From the NCBI RefSeq assembly GCF_030409755.1, contig NZ_JAUFQE010000002.1, forward strand, positions 1-64,000: a DNA stretch of 64,000 nt. Direction: 5' to 3'. The translations under genes and the position numbers were made by a program. A model generated the notes under the pieces. The model saw only the letters and a program-made list of their open reading frames with translations. It was not told the origin of the DNA and ran no database searches. Source of the stretch: Vibrio lentus. GTDB taxonomy: Bacteria; Pseudomonadota; Gammaproteobacteria; Enterobacterales; Vibrionaceae. Each line of letters opens with the position of its first letter. Position 1 is the first letter of the stretch. Shown here one piece after another: positions 34,975 to 45,305 of this stretch.

Positions 34975-35304
34975 ATGTTTATTTCTCAAGCTCACGCAGC
35001 AGCAGAAGGTGCACCAGCAGGCGGCGGTTTCGAAATGCTTATCATGCTAGGTATGTTCGCTGTGATCTTCTACTTCATGATCTACCGTCCACAAGCTAAG
35101 CGCGTAAAAGAGCATAAGAACCTTATGTCTTCTATGGGCAAAGGCGATGAAGTTCTAACTAGCGGCGGTCTGATTGGTAAGATTACTAAGATTGCAGAAG
35201 ACAGCGACTACGTTGCTATCGAACTGAACGCAAACAACGAAGTTGTTATCAAGAAAGACTTCGTTACAGCAGTGCTACCAAAAGGTACTCTGAAATCTCT
35301 ATAA
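34975..35304 (+). CDS. yajC: preprotein translocase subunit YajC
   Basis: Small partner of SecDF. The start at 34975 (MFISQAHAAAEGAP) is preferred over 34966, as AGAGG at 34961-34965 is then nine bases away; the product is 109 residues (110 in E. coli). One membrane segment, FEMLIMLGMFAVIFYFMIYRP, is followed by the cytoplasmic domain with KGDEVLTSGGLIGKI. secD starts 20 bases after the stop, and the tgt-yajC-secD-secF order is the classical one. Confidence 0.96.
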   Translation: MFISQAHAAAEGAPAGGGFEMLIMLGMFAVIFYFMIYRPQAKRVKEHKNLMSSMGKGDEVLTSGGLIGKITKIAEDSDYVAIELNANNEVVIKKDFVTAVLPKGTLKSL

Positions 35305-35324
35305 ACAGCTAGAGGATCCTCGCT

Positions 35325-37181
35325 GTGCTAAACCGTTATCCGTTATGGAAGTATTTGATGGTGATGTTTGCCATCGCTATCGCTGCGTTGTACGCACTTC
35401 CAAATATATACGGTGAAGATCCGGCAGTTCAAGTTACAGGGGCGCGCGGCGCCTCTGTAGATCTGTCTACGCTGGATGCTGTCACCGACGCTCTTGAAGC
35501 AAAGAGCCTTTCTACTAAATCCGTTGCTCTAGAGAACGGTTCCATTCTTGTTCGCTTTAACGATACAGATACGCAAATCAGTGCCCGTGATATCATCACA
35601 GAAGCACTAGGCGATGACGTTATCGTTGCTCTAAACTTAGCTGCTTCAACTCCTGATTGGCTCGAGTCTATTGGTGCTGCACCAATGAAACTGGGTCTTG
35701 ACCTACGTGGTGGTGTTCACTTCTTAATGGAAGTGGATATGGACGCTGCAATGGAAAAGCTCGTTGGCCAACAAGAAGAAGCGTTCCGTAGCGAACTTCG
35801 TGAAGAAAAAATTCGTTACCGTGCTATTCGCCCATCGGGTAAAGACGCCGTGGAAGTGATTCTGCGTAACGAAGAGCAGCTTGCTGAAGCGAAATCGCTA
35901 CTGCAATCTAAGCACCAAGATATGACGTTCGTAGATTCAGAATCTAACGGTCGTTTCTCTTTAATTGCTAACTTCACTGAAACTCGCCTACAAGAAATCC
36001 GCAACTACGCGGTAGAGCAAAACATTACCATTCTACGTAACCGTGTTAACGAACTTGGTGTTGCTGAGCCTTTGGTTCAACGTCAAGGTGCTAGCCGTAT
36101 CGTAGTGGAATTGCCAGGTGTTCAAGACACGGCTCGTGCTAAAGAAATTTTAGGCGCAACCGCGACTCTTGAATTCCGTGAAGTAGACAGCAGTGCCGAT
36201 TTGGCCGCTGCAGCTGCTGGTCGTGCTCCTGCTGGTAGTGAAATCAAGCAAGACCGTGATGGTCGCCCTGTAGTACTTAAGAAGCGCGTTATCTTAGGCG
36301 GTTCTAGCATTACAGATGCAAGCTCAAGTGTTGATGAATACGGTCGCCCACAAGTTAACATCTCGCTAGATAGCGAAGGTGGTAGCAAGATGTCTACGTT
36401 CTCTCGTCAAAATATCGGTAAGCTAATGGCAACCGTATTTGCAGAGTACAAAGACAGCGGTCGTAAAACACCTGAAGGCCGAGTGATCCTAAGTAAGCAC
36501 GAAGAAGTGATTAACCAAGCGACGATTCAATCTGCACTTGGCCGTAACTTCCGTATTACAGGTATCGACTCAACGGCTGAAGCTCATAACTTGGCACTTC
36601 TACTACGTGCTGGTGCATTGATTGCTCCTATCTCGATTGTAGAAGAACGTACGATTGGTCCATCTATGGGTCAACAAAACATCGATATGGGCATCATGGC
36701 GATGGTTTGGGGTATGGCTGCAGTAATGCTATTCACACTGCTTTACTACCGTACTTTCGGTTTGATTGCGAATGTCGCTCTGATGGCTAACTTGGTGTTG
36801 ATTATTGGTGTGATGTCGATGATTCCTGGCGCGACAATGACGCTACCAGGTATTGCCGGTATCGTATTGACGGTCGGTATGGCAGTCGATGCCAACGTTC
36901 TTATCTTTGAGCGTATACGTGAAGAACTTCGAGATGGACGCAGTCCACAACAAGCGATTCACCAAGGTTATGCAAACGCATTTAGCACAATCGCCGATGC
37001 CAACATCACCACACTATTAACAGCAATCATTCTATTTGCTGTCGGTACAGGTGCGATTAAAGGCTTCGCGGTAACGTTATCAATCGGTATCTTGACTTCA
37101 ATGTTTACAGCTATTATCGGAACACGTTGTATCGTGAACCTGATGTATGGCGGTAAACGTGTTAAGAAACTGTCGATCTAA
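35325..37181 (+). CDS. secD: protein translocase subunit SecD
   Basis: Membrane protein that, with SecF, uses the proton gradient to help pull proteins through SecYEG. It begins at GTG 35325, reading [13 protein letters not shown] like E. coli SecD, with GAGGA upstream. The 618 residues (615 in E. coli) hold one N-terminal membrane segment, a large periplasmic domain (about 40-445) including [15 protein letters not shown], and five C-terminal segments with [18 protein letters not shown]. Confidence 0.98.
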   Translation: MLNRYPLWKYLMVMFAIAIAALYALPNIYGEDPAVQVTGARGASVDLSTLDAVTDALEAKSLSTKSVALENGSILVRFNDTDTQISARDIITEALGDDVIVALNLAASTPDWLESIGAAPMKLGLDLRGGVHFLMEVDMDAAMEKLVGQQEEAFRSELREEKIRYRAIRPSGKDAVEVILRNEEQLAEAKSLLQSKHQDMTFVDSESNGRFSLIANFTETRLQEIRNYAVEQNITILRNRVNELGVAEPLVQRQGASRIVVELPGVQDTARAKEILGATATLEFREVDSSADLAAAAAGRAPAGSEIKQDRDGRPVVLKKRVILGGSSITDASSSVDEYGRPQVNISLDSEGGSKMSTFSRQNIGKLMATVFAEYKDSGRKTPEGRVILSKHEEVINQATIQSALGRNFRITGIDSTAEAHNLALLLRAGALIAPISIVEERTIGPSMGQQNIDMGIMAMVWGMAAVMLFTLLYYRTFGLIANVALMANLVLIIGVMSMIPGATMTLPGIAGIVLTVGMAVDANVLIFERIREELRDGRSPQQAIHQGYANAFSTIADANITTLLTAIILFAVGTGAIKGFAVTLSIGILTSMFTAIIGTRCIVNLMYGGKRVKKLSI

Positions 37182-37195
37182 GGCTAGGAATTAAT

Positions 37196-38143
37196 ATGTT
37201 TCAGATTCTAAAAGCAGAAAAAATGATCGACTTTATGCGTTGGTCAAAGGTTGCCTTTGTATTTTCTATCTTGATGATTGGTACGGCTATCTTCACCCTA
37301 ACAACGAAATCGTTGAACTGGGGTCTAGATTTTACCGGCGGTACTCTGATTGAAGTGGGTTTTGAGGAACCAGCAAACCTACCCGATATCCGAAGTGCAC
37401 TAGAAGCTGAAGGCTTTGGTGATGCTACGGTTCAGAACTTTGGTTCTGCGCGTGAGGTAATGGTTCGTCTACGCCCACGTGATGGTGTTGCGGGCGAAAC
37501 GCTTGGTAACCAAATCCTGTCTGCGATTAAAGATGGTACTGGTGAGCAAGTTGAGATGCGTCGTATCGAGTTCGTTGGTCCAAACGTGGGTGATGAACTA
37601 ACAGAAGCTGGTGGTCTTGCGATCTTAGTTTCTCTGATCTGTATCTTGATCTACGTATCAGTGCGATTTGAATGGCGATTGGCTGCAGGTGCTGTATTAG
37701 CCCTAGCGCACGACGTTATCATCACACTAGGTGTGTTCTCTCTAATGCAAATCGAGGTAGACCTTACTATCGTGGCAGCCTTGCTGACGGTGGTCGGTTA
37801 CTCCCTCAACGATACCATAGTGGTATTTGACCGTATTCGTGAGAACTTCCGTAAGATGCGTAAAGGCGAAGCGCCTGAAGTATTGAACAGCTCAATCACA
37901 CAAACATTGAGCCGTACCTTGATTACTTCTGGTACGACGTTGTTCGTGGTTATCGCTCTGTTTGTACAGGGTGGTGCTATGATTCACGGCTTCGCGACTG
38001 CACTTCTATTGGGTATTACGGTTGGTACTTACTCTTCTATCTACGTTGCATCAGCACTAGCTATGAAGTTGGGTATCACGCGTGAACACCTAATGCCACC
38101 ACAAGTGGAAAAAGAAGGTGAAGAGTTTAACGAGATGCCTTAA
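37196..38143 (+). CDS. secF: protein translocase subunit SecF
   Basis: Partner of SecD, 315 residues (323 in E. coli). An N-terminal membrane segment precedes the periplasmic part with GLDFTGGTLIEVGF, then five segments carrying VVGYSLNDTIVVFDRIRENFR, the motif matching that of SecD. It starts 14 bases after the secD stop and ends the operon at a strong terminator. Confidence 0.98.
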   Translation: MFQILKAEKMIDFMRWSKVAFVFSILMIGTAIFTLTTKSLNWGLDFTGGTLIEVGFEEPANLPDIRSALEAEGFGDATVQNFGSAREVMVRLRPRDGVAGETLGNQILSAIKDGTGEQVEMRRIEFVGPNVGDELTEAGGLAILVSLICILIYVSVRFEWRLAAGAVLALAHDVIITLGVFSLMQIEVDLTIVAALLTVVGYSLNDTIVVFDRIRENFRKMRKGEAPEVLNSSITQTLSRTLITSGTTLFVVIALFVQGGAMIHGFATALLLGITVGTYSSIYVASALAMKLGITREHLMPPQVEKEGEEFNEMP

Positions 38144-38170
38144 GCCTTGGCTTAACTGTTTCGATAAACC

Positions 38171-38203
38171 AAAAAAACCGCTAGGCAACTAGCGGTTTTT
38201 TTA
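38171..38203. terminator. secDF terminator
   Basis: aaaaaccgctag (38173-38184) pairs with ctagcggttttt (38189-38200), flanked by A and T runs. Confidence 0.92.
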
Positions 38204-38311
38204 CATCTGTATTTTGTGGTTGAGCTCAACGCAATTTAACGTTGAAGTGAGTTGCACTCAATGTAACTAAGCGCCACTCTGCTCGTATCTCGTATCTCGA
38301 AGAGCAGATAC

Positions 38312-38338
38312 AAAAAAGCCTCGCAATCGCGAGGCTTT
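38312..38338 (-). terminator. suhB terminator
   Basis: aaagcctcgc (38315-38324) pairs with gcgaggcttt (38329-38338). The plus-strand A-run at 38312-38317 gives the T-run on the - strand. It lies 46 bases past the suhB stop. Confidence 0.85.
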
Positions 38339-38384
38339 GAAAATCTTTTGCTCTTAACCAAAGAGCATTAACGCAAGGTCTGAA

Positions 38385-39188
38385 TTACTTCAGCATACCT
38401 TCGTTAGAGTTCTCACGAACGTGCTTAAGAATAGACTTAACACCACGTGCGCTTGAAGCAACAACATTACCAGAAGTCATGTAATCAGTACCGCCAGCAA
38501 AGTCAGTCATGATAGCACCAGCTTCACGAGCGATTAGATCGCCAGCTGCTAGATCCCATGGCTTAAGGCCTAGTTCTAGGTAACCGTCAACACGGCCAGC
38601 CGCTAGGTAACATAGGTCAAGAGCTGGAGAACCAGTACGACGGAAGTCAGCACAGTCAACGAATAGACCAGTGATGATTTTCATGAAAGATTCAGAGTGT
38701 TGTTTTTGCTTGAACGGGAAACCAGTAGCAAGAACAGTACCTTGAAGGTCTTTAAGTTGAGTAACACGCATACGAGCGTTGTTAAGTTGTGCGCCAGCGC
38801 CACGTTGAGCTGTGAATAGCTCGTTTAGCATTGGATCATAAACACAAGCAACTTCTGTACGACCGTTCATGCGAACAGCGATAGATACTGAGAAGTGAGG
38901 GAAACCTTTTACAAAGTTGTTGGTGCCATCTAGTGGGTCAACGATCCATTGTACGTCAGAGTCTTTACCTTCAGTTAGGCCTGACTCTTCAGAAATAATG
39001 CTGTGCTCTGGGTAAGATGATTTGATTGTCTCAATAATCATGTACTCAGCTTCTTGAGCAATGTTAGTAACGTAATCGTTGTTACCTTTTAGAGACGTTT
39101 CGATCTTATCAGTTGTTTCTAGAGATTTAGCAATATGGTTGCCAGCTTTACGCGCAGCGCGTATCGCAATGTTTAGCATTGGATGCAT
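38385..39188 (-). CDS. suhB: inositol-1-monophosphatase SuhB
   Basis: A magnesium-dependent phosphatase that also binds NusA and takes part in rRNA antitermination in E. coli. The start at 39188 gives MHPMLNIAIRAARKAG, identical in form to E. coli SuhB; the upstream frame to 39290 looks spurious. The 267 residues match the family. Metal-site motifs are SEESG near 67, WIVDPLDGTNNFVKG near 82 and PWDLAAGDLIAREAG near 218. It is divergent from trmJ. Confidence 0.97.
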   Translation of the reverse strand: MHPMLNIAIRAARKAGNHIAKSLETTDKIETSLKGNNDYVTNIAQEAEYMIIETIKSSYPEHSIISEESGLTEGKDSDVQWIVDPLDGTNNFVKGFPHFSVSIAVRMNGRTEVACVYDPMLNELFTAQRGAGAQLNNARMRVTQLKDLQGTVLATGFPFKQKQHSESFMKIITGLFVDCADFRRTGSPALDLCYLAAGRVDGYLELGLKPWDLAAGDLIAREAGAIMTDFAGGTDYMTSGNVVASSARGVKSILKHVRENSNEGMLK

Positions 39189-39368
39189 AGGTTTTTCCCA
39201 CAAGATGTTAAAGAACAGTTTAAAGCGGCGGCGAGTATACCAAATTTTTTGCAAAAGGGAAGTGGTTGTTTTTTGAACTCTTGAATTCACATTACGAGAA
39301 GGGTCTGACCATTTTACTTAGCTATGTGTTAATATCTCGCGATTATTTTTAAAGTGGTGTCATATAGC

Positions 39369-40097
39369 ATGTTAGACAATGTAAAAGTCGTTCTGGTTGG
39401 TACGTCTCATTCGGGAAATATCGGATCAGCAGCTCGCGCAATGAAAGTGATGGGTTTGAGTCAATTGGTTCTTGTCGACCCTCAATGTGAAGTTGACGAG
39501 CAGACCTTAGCACTGGCAGCTGGTGCAGGTGACATCGCAGAAAATGCGACGATTGTTTCTACACTGGATGAAGCAGTAAAAGACTGTGGTTTGGTGGTAG
39601 GTTCGAGTGCGCGTTCACGTACGCTTGAATGGCCAATGCTTGAGCCGCGTGAATGTGGTGAAAAGTTTGCAGTTGAAGGTCAAAAACACCCTGTAGCATT
39701 AGTCTTCGGCCGTGAACGTACTGGTCTAACAAATGATGAACTGCAAAAGTGTCATTATCATGTGTGTATTCCTGCAAACCCTGAATACAGTTCACTGAAC
39801 CTAGCAATGGCGGTACAAACGCTGAGCTATGAAGTTCGTGTGGCACACCTTGATATGGTTGCTAGTCAATATCAGCCGCAGCAACAAGATGACTATCCTC
39901 GTCACGAAGAACTAGAAATGTTCTACGAACACCTTGAAAAAGTGATCATCGATACCCAATTTATCTCTAAGGACAAGCCTGGTCAGGTGATGAACAAGCT
40001 ACGTCGCCTATTCAGCCGAGCTCGTCCTGAACTGCAAGAGATCAATACTCTACGCGGTATTTTGACCTCTATTGAGAAGAGTAATAAAGACAAATAA
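39369..40097 (+). CDS. trmJ: tRNA (cytidine/uridine-2'-O-)-methyltransferase TrmJ
   Basis: A SPOUT-class enzyme that methylates the 2'-O of residue 32 in several tRNAs. The start at 39369 ([10 protein letters not shown]) aligns with E. coli MLQNIRIVLV; a GTG at 39354 is possible. The 242 residues show the knot motifs [22 protein letters not shown] and [17 protein letters not shown]. iscR follows after 116 bases containing two IscR sites. Confidence 0.96.
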   Translation: MLDNVKVVLVGTSHSGNIGSAARAMKVMGLSQLVLVDPQCEVDEQTLALAAGAGDIAENATIVSTLDEAVKDCGLVVGSSARSRTLEWPMLEPRECGEKFAVEGQKHPVALVFGRERTGLTNDELQKCHYHVCIPANPEYSSLNLAMAVQTLSYEVRVAHLDMVASQYQPQQQDDYPRHEELEMFYEHLEKVIIDTQFISKDKPGQVMNKLRRLFSRARPELQEINTLRGILTSIEKSNKDK

Positions 40098-40121
40098 AGC
40101 CCATGCAATAGGTAGGGGGGA

Positions 40122-40146
40122 ATACCTGACTAAAATAGTCAACTAA
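40122..40146 (+). promoter_or_regulatory. type 1 IscR binding site A
   Basis: atacctgactaaaatagtca followed by actaa fits the E. coli type 1 consensus (ATA-S-YY-GACT ... AGTC-RR-S-TAT) at all but the last position. It lies 68 bases before the iscR start. Confidence 0.8.
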
Positions 40147-40171
40147 ATACTTGACCAATTTAGTCGGGTAT
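40147..40171 (+). promoter_or_regulatory. type 1 IscR binding site B with -35-like element
   Basis: atacttgaccaatttagtcg then ggtat fits the same 25-base consensus and directly abuts site A. TTGACC at 40151-40156 can serve as -35, so binding by [2Fe-2S]-IscR would block the promoter. Confidence 0.82.
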
Positions 40172-40213
40172 GGGAAAATTCCAACCACATAAACAATGTG
40201 GATACGGTGTGAT

Positions 40214-40736
40214 ATGAAACTTACATCTAAAGGAAGATATGCGGTAACAGCTATGCTAGATGTAGCACTGCATTCGCAAAAAAAACCCAGTTCCTCTGGC
40301 TGACATTTCAGAGCGACAGGGTATTTCGTTATCTTACTTAGAACAGCTATTTTCTAAGTTACGTAAAGCTGGCTTAGTTGCTAGTGTTCGTGGTCCTGGT
40401 GGTGGTTACCGCCTAGGTGCTGAAGCGGGCGACATCGCTGTCGGAACTGTGATTGCTGCAGTTGACGAATCGGTCGATGCAACTAAGTGTCACGGTAGAG
40501 CAGATTGCCAAGGTGGTAGTCGTTGTTTAACTCACACTTTATGGCGTGATTTAAGCTCCCGTATTAGCAGCTTCTTAAATGACATTACGCTCGGTGAGCT
40601 AATGAAAGATAACGAAGTTTTACAGATTTCTGATCGTCAAGATATTGATCTTGCGGTTAATAATGGTTTTGCACAAAAAAATACGAGCACTACAACGATT
40701 AGTGCAGCACCTCACGGTGTTAATGCCCGCTCTTAG
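40214..40736 (+). pseudogene. iscR: Fe-S cluster regulator IscR, frame interrupted
   Basis: IscR represses the isc operon when holding a [2Fe-2S] cluster. Translation from 40214 reads [20 protein letters not shown] then SQKKPSSSG and stops at 40301, after 29 codons. An A8 run at 40278-40285 is one base too long: with A7 the frame reads [19 protein letters not shown], exactly IscR, and continues to 40736 (173 residues). The rest is intact, including the helix-turn-helix ([19 protein letters not shown]) and the cluster ligands in [17 protein letters not shown]. The lesion may be a sequencing error, a mutation, or a site of slippage. Downstream genes have their own ribosome-binding sites. Confidence 0.92.
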
Positions 40737-40763
40737 CGGTCAGTTTTTACATTGGAGTAGAAA

Positions 40764-41978
40764 ATGAAACTGCCTATTTACTTTGACTATTCAGCTACAT
40801 GTCCAGTCGATCCACGTGTTGCTGAAAAGATGGTTCAGTGTATGACGATGGATGGTAACTTCGGTAACCCTGCGTCTCGTTCACACCGTTATGGCTGGCA
40901 GGCAGAAGAATCAGTAGATAATGCTCGTGAGCAAATTGCCGATCTACTAAATGCAGACCCACGTGAGATTGTTTTCACGTCAGGAGCTACAGAGTCAGAT
41001 AACCTTGCTATCAAAGGTGCAGCGCACTTTTACGAGAAGAAAGGTAAGCACGTAATCACGTGCAAAACAGAACACAAAGCGGTTCTTGATCCATGTCGCC
41101 AACTAGAGCGTGAAGGTTTTGAGGTTACATACCTTGAGCCAGAAGCAAACGGCATCATTGATCTAGACAAGCTTCAAGCTGCAATGCGTGAAGATACTGT
41201 TCTAGTTTCTATCATGCACGTAAACAACGAGATTGGTGTAATCCAAGATATCGGTGCAATCGGCGAATTATGTCGTGCACGTAAGATCATCTTCCACGTT
41301 GATGCGGCGCAGTCTGCGGGTAAAATCCCACTAGACGTAAAAGAGATGAAAGTTGATCTTATCTCTATGTCTGCACACAAAGCATACGGCCCTAAAGGCA
41401 TCGGCGCTTTGTACGTTCGTCGTAAGCCACGTATTCGCCTTGAAGCGCAAATGCACGGTGGCGGTCATGAACGTGGTTTCCGTTCTGGTACTCTTGCTAC
41501 TCACCAAATCGTGGGTATGGGCGAAGCGTTTGCTATCGCTAAACAAGACATGCAGAAAGACTACGATCACGCACTAGCACTTCGTGAGCGCCTATTGAAA
41601 GGTGTTCAAGATCTAGAAGCCGTAACCGTAAACGGCGACTTAGACCAACGTGTACCACACAACCTAAACGTGAGCTTCGCTTTCGTTGAAGGTGAGTCTC
41701 TGCTTATGTCTCTAAAAGACCTAGCAGTATCATCGGGTTCAGCATGTACATCAGCAAGCCTAGAGCCTTCATACGTTCTACGTGCTCTTGGTCTAAACGA
41801 TGAACTGGCACATAGCTCAGTACGTTTCTCATTCGGCCGTTTCACAACGGAAGAAGAAATCGACTACGCGATTGCACAAATCCGTGTAGCGGTAAACAAA
41901 TTACGCGACATGTCTCCTCTATGGGATATGTATAAAGAAGGGATTGATTTGAACACTGTTGAGTGGGCTCATCACTAA
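40764..41978 (+). CDS. iscS: cysteine desulfurase IscS
   Basis: A pyridoxal-phosphate enzyme that takes sulfur from cysteine for Fe-S clusters, thiolated tRNA and thiamin. The 404 residues equal E. coli IscS in length. The PLP lysine lies in [19 protein letters not shown] (about 206) and the persulfide cysteine in [21 protein letters not shown] (about 328). It follows iscR by 27 bases with GGAG before the ATG. Confidence 0.99.
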   Translation: MKLPIYFDYSATCPVDPRVAEKMVQCMTMDGNFGNPASRSHRYGWQAEESVDNAREQIADLLNADPREIVFTSGATESDNLAIKGAAHFYEKKGKHVITCKTEHKAVLDPCRQLEREGFEVTYLEPEANGIIDLDKLQAAMREDTVLVSIMHVNNEIGVIQDIGAIGELCRARKIIFHVDAAQSAGKIPLDVKEMKVDLISMSAHKAYGPKGIGALYVRRKPRIRLEAQMHGGGHERGFRSGTLATHQIVGMGEAFAIAKQDMQKDYDHALALRERLLKGVQDLEAVTVNGDLDQRVPHNLNVSFAFVEGESLLMSLKDLAVSSGSACTSASLEPSYVLRALGLNDELAHSSVRFSFGRFTTEEEIDYAIAQIRVAVNKLRDMSPLWDMYKEGIDLNTVEWAHH

Positions 41979-42011
41979 TCTCACGGAAATAGAGGATTCG
42001 AGGTAACTATC

Positions 42012-42389
42012 ATGGCATATAGCGAAAAAGTAATTGATCACTACGAAAACCCACGTAACGTAGGTTCGTTTGATAAAGAAGACCCAAGTGTAGGTAGCGG
42101 CATGGTTGGCGCACCGGCTTGTGGTGACGTAATGAAACTGCAAATCAAAGTATCTGCAGAAGGCATTATTGAAGACGCAAAATTCAAGACTTACGGTTGC
42201 GGTAGCGCAATCGCTTCTAGCTCACTAGTTACAGAGTGGGTTAAAGGTAAAAGTATTGACGAAGCAGCTGCTATTAAAAACTCTGAAATCGCAGAAGAGC
42301 TTGAGTTGCCACCAGTGAAAGTTCACTGTTCAATTCTTGCTGAAGATGCAATCAAAGCAGCTGTTGCGGATTACAAAAAGAAGCACTAA
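42012..42389 (+). CDS. iscU: Fe-S cluster scaffold IscU
   Basis: Scaffold on which [2Fe-2S] and [4Fe-4S] clusters are built. The 125 residues hold the three ligand cysteines in GAPACGDVMKLQI, YGCGSAIASSSL and VHCSILAEDA, and the HscA-binding LPPVK. It is followed by a 103-base gap containing a stable hairpin, larger than gaps elsewhere in the operon. Confidence 0.99.
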   Translation: MAYSEKVIDHYENPRNVGSFDKEDPSVGSGMVGAPACGDVMKLQIKVSAEGIIEDAKFKTYGCGSAIASSSLVTEWVKGKSIDEAAAIKNSEIAEELELPPVKVHCSILAEDAIKAAVADYKKKH

Positions 42390-42432
42390 TCGCTTCAATA
42401 CCGTAATTACGTCGACAAAATAAGTAATATTT

Positions 42433-42453
42433 GGGAGCACCCTTTGTGCTCCC
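42433..42453 (+). other. intercistronic hairpin iscU-iscA
   Basis: gggagcac (42433-42440) pairs with gtgctccc (42446-42453) around ccttt. There is no T-run, so an mRNA processing or stabilising role is more likely than termination. Confidence 0.6.
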
Positions 42454-42492
42454 ACCTGAGTTCTCAATTTATATAAAACACAAGGTTGTAGT

Positions 42493-42816
42493 ATGGCCAT
42501 CACCATGACAGATACGGCAGCAAGCCGAGTTCAAGCTTTCCTAGATAACCGTGGTAAAGGTCTCGGGTTACGCTTAGCAGTAAAAACTACTGGCTGTTCG
42601 GGTATGGCGTATGTACTGGAATTCGTTGACGAGCTTAACGAAGAAGACGAAGTGTTTGAGCACTCTGGTGTTAAGGTCATCATTGATCCAAAGAGCCTAG
42701 TATACCTAGACGGTACTGAGCTTGATTATGTAAAAGAAGGCCTAAACGAAGGTTTTGAATTCAACAACCCGAACGCGAAAGGCGAATGTGGTTGTGGTGA
42801 GAGCTTCAATGTTTAA
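42493..42816 (+). CDS. iscA: Fe-S assembly protein IscA
   Basis: A-type carrier of 107 residues (107 in E. coli) that helps [4Fe-4S] maturation. The three cysteines are in [12 protein letters not shown] (about 35) and the C-terminal [11 protein letters not shown] (99 and 101). hscB starts 80 bases on, past a second hairpin. Confidence 0.98.
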   Translation: MAITMTDTAASRVQAFLDNRGKGLGLRLAVKTTGCSGMAYVLEFVDELNEEDEVFEHSGVKVIIDPKSLVYLDGTELDYVKEGLNEGFEFNNPNAKGECGCGESFNV

Positions 42817-42854
42817 ACGCTTGAATCGTTAAGCGTTGTAAGCGAAGAATAAAA

Positions 42855-42878
42855 TTAGGCTCTGAACAAAGAGCCTAA
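42855..42878 (+). other. intercistronic hairpin iscA-hscB
   Basis: ttaggctct (42855-42863) pairs with agagcctaa (42870-42878), loop gaacaa. It lies 18 bases before the hscB ATG and close to its ribosome-binding region (aggacc), so it could modulate translation or mRNA decay. Confidence 0.55.
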
Positions 42879-42896
42879 ACTTAGGACCACCTTTAC

Positions 42897-43412
42897 ATGA
42901 ATCATTTCGAATTATTTGGGCTACCACTTCAGTTTCAACTGGATGGTAGCCTTCTTTCTTCTCAGTTTAGAGATCTGCAACGCCAATTCCATCCTGATAA
43001 ATTTGCGATAGCTTCTGAGCGTGACCGCTTATTAGCCGTGCAAAAAGCGGCACAAATCAACGATGCGTACCAGGTATTGAAGAATCCAATCAGCCGAGCG
43101 GAATACCTGTTGGTTCAACACGGAGAAGACATTCGTGGTGAACAACAAACCATGCAAGATCCTATGTTCCTGATGGAGCAAATGGAACTGCGTGAAGAGC
43201 TGGAAGATATCGCAGACAGTTCTGATCCTGAAGATGCGCTATTTGCATTTGAAGGCAAGGTTAGCAAAATGTATAAACAACAATTAAGTGCTATCCAACA
43301 AGAACTCGAAAGCGAAGCTTGGCTAGAAGCTGCAGACCGAGTAAGAAAGCTTAAGTTTATTGCAAAATTAAAGAATGAAATCGAATTAGTTGAAGATCGT
43401 TTGATCGGCTAG
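42897..43412 (+). CDS. hscB: co-chaperone HscB
   Basis: J-domain partner of HscA, 171 residues (171 in E. coli). The J-domain fills residues 1-75 with [14 protein letters not shown] (HPD motif) and the C-terminal three-helix domain binds IscU. hscA follows directly after 22 bases. Confidence 0.98.
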   Translation: MNHFELFGLPLQFQLDGSLLSSQFRDLQRQFHPDKFAIASERDRLLAVQKAAQINDAYQVLKNPISRAEYLLVQHGEDIRGEQQTMQDPMFLMEQMELREELEDIADSSDPEDALFAFEGKVSKMYKQQLSAIQQELESEAWLEAADRVRKLKFIAKLKNEIELVEDRLIG

Positions 43413-43434
43413 TTTGTATAACAAGGACACATCC

Positions 43435-45285
43435 ATGGCACTACTTCAGATTGCAGAACCAGGGCAAAGCGCCGCTCCTCACCAGCACAAGCTTGCAGTG
43501 GGTATTGATTTAGGTACAACAAACTCGTTGGTTGCTGCAGTACGCAGTGGCGAGGCGAGCACACTCGTTGATCAACAAGGTCGAAGCATTTTACCTTCAG
43601 TTGTTCACTACCAGTCGGAATCTTATACGACTGGCGATGAAGCTCGTGCTAACGCGCAGACTGACCCTAAAAATACCATTATCTCAGTAAAGCGATTAAT
43701 TGGTCGCTCACTGTCGGATATTCAACAGCGATACCCGTCTCTGCCATATCAGTTTGAAGAAAGTGATAATGGTCTACCTGTGATCCGTACAGAACAAGGC
43801 AACAAGAACCCAATCCAGGTTTCTGCTGATATTCTACGAGCGCTTGGCCAACGTGCTGAGACTACGCTAGGCGGTGAGTTATCTGGCGCCGTAATTACGG
43901 TTCCTGCGTATTTTGATGATGCACAGCGTGCTGGTACAAAAGACGCGGCTCAACTTGCTGGTCTTCACGTGTTACGTCTTCTTAATGAACCTACTGCGGC
44001 AGCGATTGCTTACGGTTTGGATTCTGGTAAAGAAGGGGTGATTGCGGTTTATGACCTTGGCGGTGGCACTTTTGATATCTCTATCTTACGCCTGTCGAAA
44101 GGTGTCTTTGAAGTATTAGCAACTGGTGGCGACTCTGCATTAGGCGGAGACGACTTTGACCACTTGATCGCAGAACATTTCCAAGAGCAAATGGGCTTAT
44201 CAGAGCTAACTGCAGAACAGAATCGTATTCTTCTAGATGCAGCAACAGAAGCGAAGATTGGCTTATCTGAAGCTGAAAGCGTTAATGTTGAAGTGTTGGG
44301 TTGGGCTGGTTCATTAACTCGTGAAGAGTTTGAAGACATCATTAAGCCGCTTGTTAAGAAAACACTGCTTTCATGTCGTCGTGCATTGAAAGATGCCGAA
44401 GTTGACGCGGATGATGTTTTAGAAGTCGTGATGGTCGGCGGTTCAACTCGTACATTGCTTGTACGTGAAATGGTGGGTGACTTCTTTGGTCGTACGCCAT
44501 TAACCAGCATTAACCCAGATGAAGTGGTTGCGATTGGCGCTTCTATCCAAGCGGATATCTTAGTCGGCAACAAGCCTGACTCTGAAATGCTGCTGCTTGA
44601 TGTTATCCCGCTTTCTTTAGGTATCGAGACTATGGGTGGTTTGGTCGAAAAGATCATTCCACGTAATACCACGATCCCTGTTGCTCGCGCACAAGAATTT
44701 ACCACGTTCAAAGACGGTCAAACTGCAATGACAGTGCACACCGTGCAAGGTGAGCGTGAGATGGTTGATGACTGTCGTTCATTGGCTCGTTTTGCTCTAA
44801 AAGGCATTCCACCAATGGCGGCTGGTGCGGCGCATATTCGTGTGACTTACCAAGTAGACGCTGATGGCCTGCTATCGGTGACGGCTATGGAGAAGAGCAC
44901 AGGTGTTCAAGCTGAAATTCAGGTTAAACCGTCTTACGGCTTAAGCGATAATGAAGTGGCGAACATGCTGAAAGATTCGATGACGTTTGCTAAAGAAGAC
45001 ATGCAAGCGCGTGCTCTAGCTGAACAACGTGTAGAAGCAGATCGTGTTATCGAAGGTCTTATTGCAGCAATGCAAGCTGATGGCGATGAGCTGCTTGATG
45101 AGCAAGAAAAGCAGCAACTTCTGCAAGCTATTGAGGCATTGATTGAAGTACGCAATGGCGAAAACGCTGATGCCATCGAACTAGAAATTAAGAATACCGA
45201 CAAAGCGAGCCAAGACTTTGCTTCTCGTCGTATGGATAAATCAATTCGAGCTGCACTGTCAGGTCAGTCAGTCGATAATATTTAA
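43435..45285 (+). CDS. hscA: Fe-S chaperone HscA
   Basis: Hsp70-type ATPase that releases clusters from IscU. The start at 43435 ([13 protein letters not shown]) has AAGGA upstream and gives 616 residues, the E. coli length; an in-frame codon at 43414 is unlikely. Motifs include [43 protein letters not shown] and the substrate domain from about 390. Confidence 0.98.
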   Translation: MALLQIAEPGQSAAPHQHKLAVGIDLGTTNSLVAAVRSGEASTLVDQQGRSILPSVVHYQSESYTTGDEARANAQTDPKNTIISVKRLIGRSLSDIQQRYPSLPYQFEESDNGLPVIRTEQGNKNPIQVSADILRALGQRAETTLGGELSGAVITVPAYFDDAQRAGTKDAAQLAGLHVLRLLNEPTAAAIAYGLDSGKEGVIAVYDLGGGTFDISILRLSKGVFEVLATGGDSALGGDDFDHLIAEHFQEQMGLSELTAEQNRILLDAATEAKIGLSEAESVNVEVLGWAGSLTREEFEDIIKPLVKKTLLSCRRALKDAEVDADDVLEVVMVGGSTRTLLVREMVGDFFGRTPLTSINPDEVVAIGASIQADILVGNKPDSEMLLLDVIPLSLGIETMGGLVEKIIPRNTTIPVARAQEFTTFKDGQTAMTVHTVQGEREMVDDCRSLARFALKGIPPMAAGAAHIRVTYQVDADGLLSVTAMEKSTGVQAEIQVKPSYGLSDNEVANMLKDSMTFAKEDMQARALAEQRVEADRVIEGLIAAMQADGDELLDEQEKQQLLQAIEALIEVRNGENADAIELEIKNTDKASQDFASRRMDKSIRAALSGQSVDNI

Positions 45286-45305
45286 TAGTTAGAGAATAGA
45301 TAAAC

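Noticed and set aside
39189..39290. N-terminal extension of SuhB
   Set aside because: The family start MHPMLNIA is at 39188 and the extra residues are unlike any SuhB.
44049..44711. A 220-codon frame antisense to hscA
   Set aside because: It is a serine/threonine-rich shadow of the hscA frame with no ribosome-binding site; hscA is plainly the real gene.
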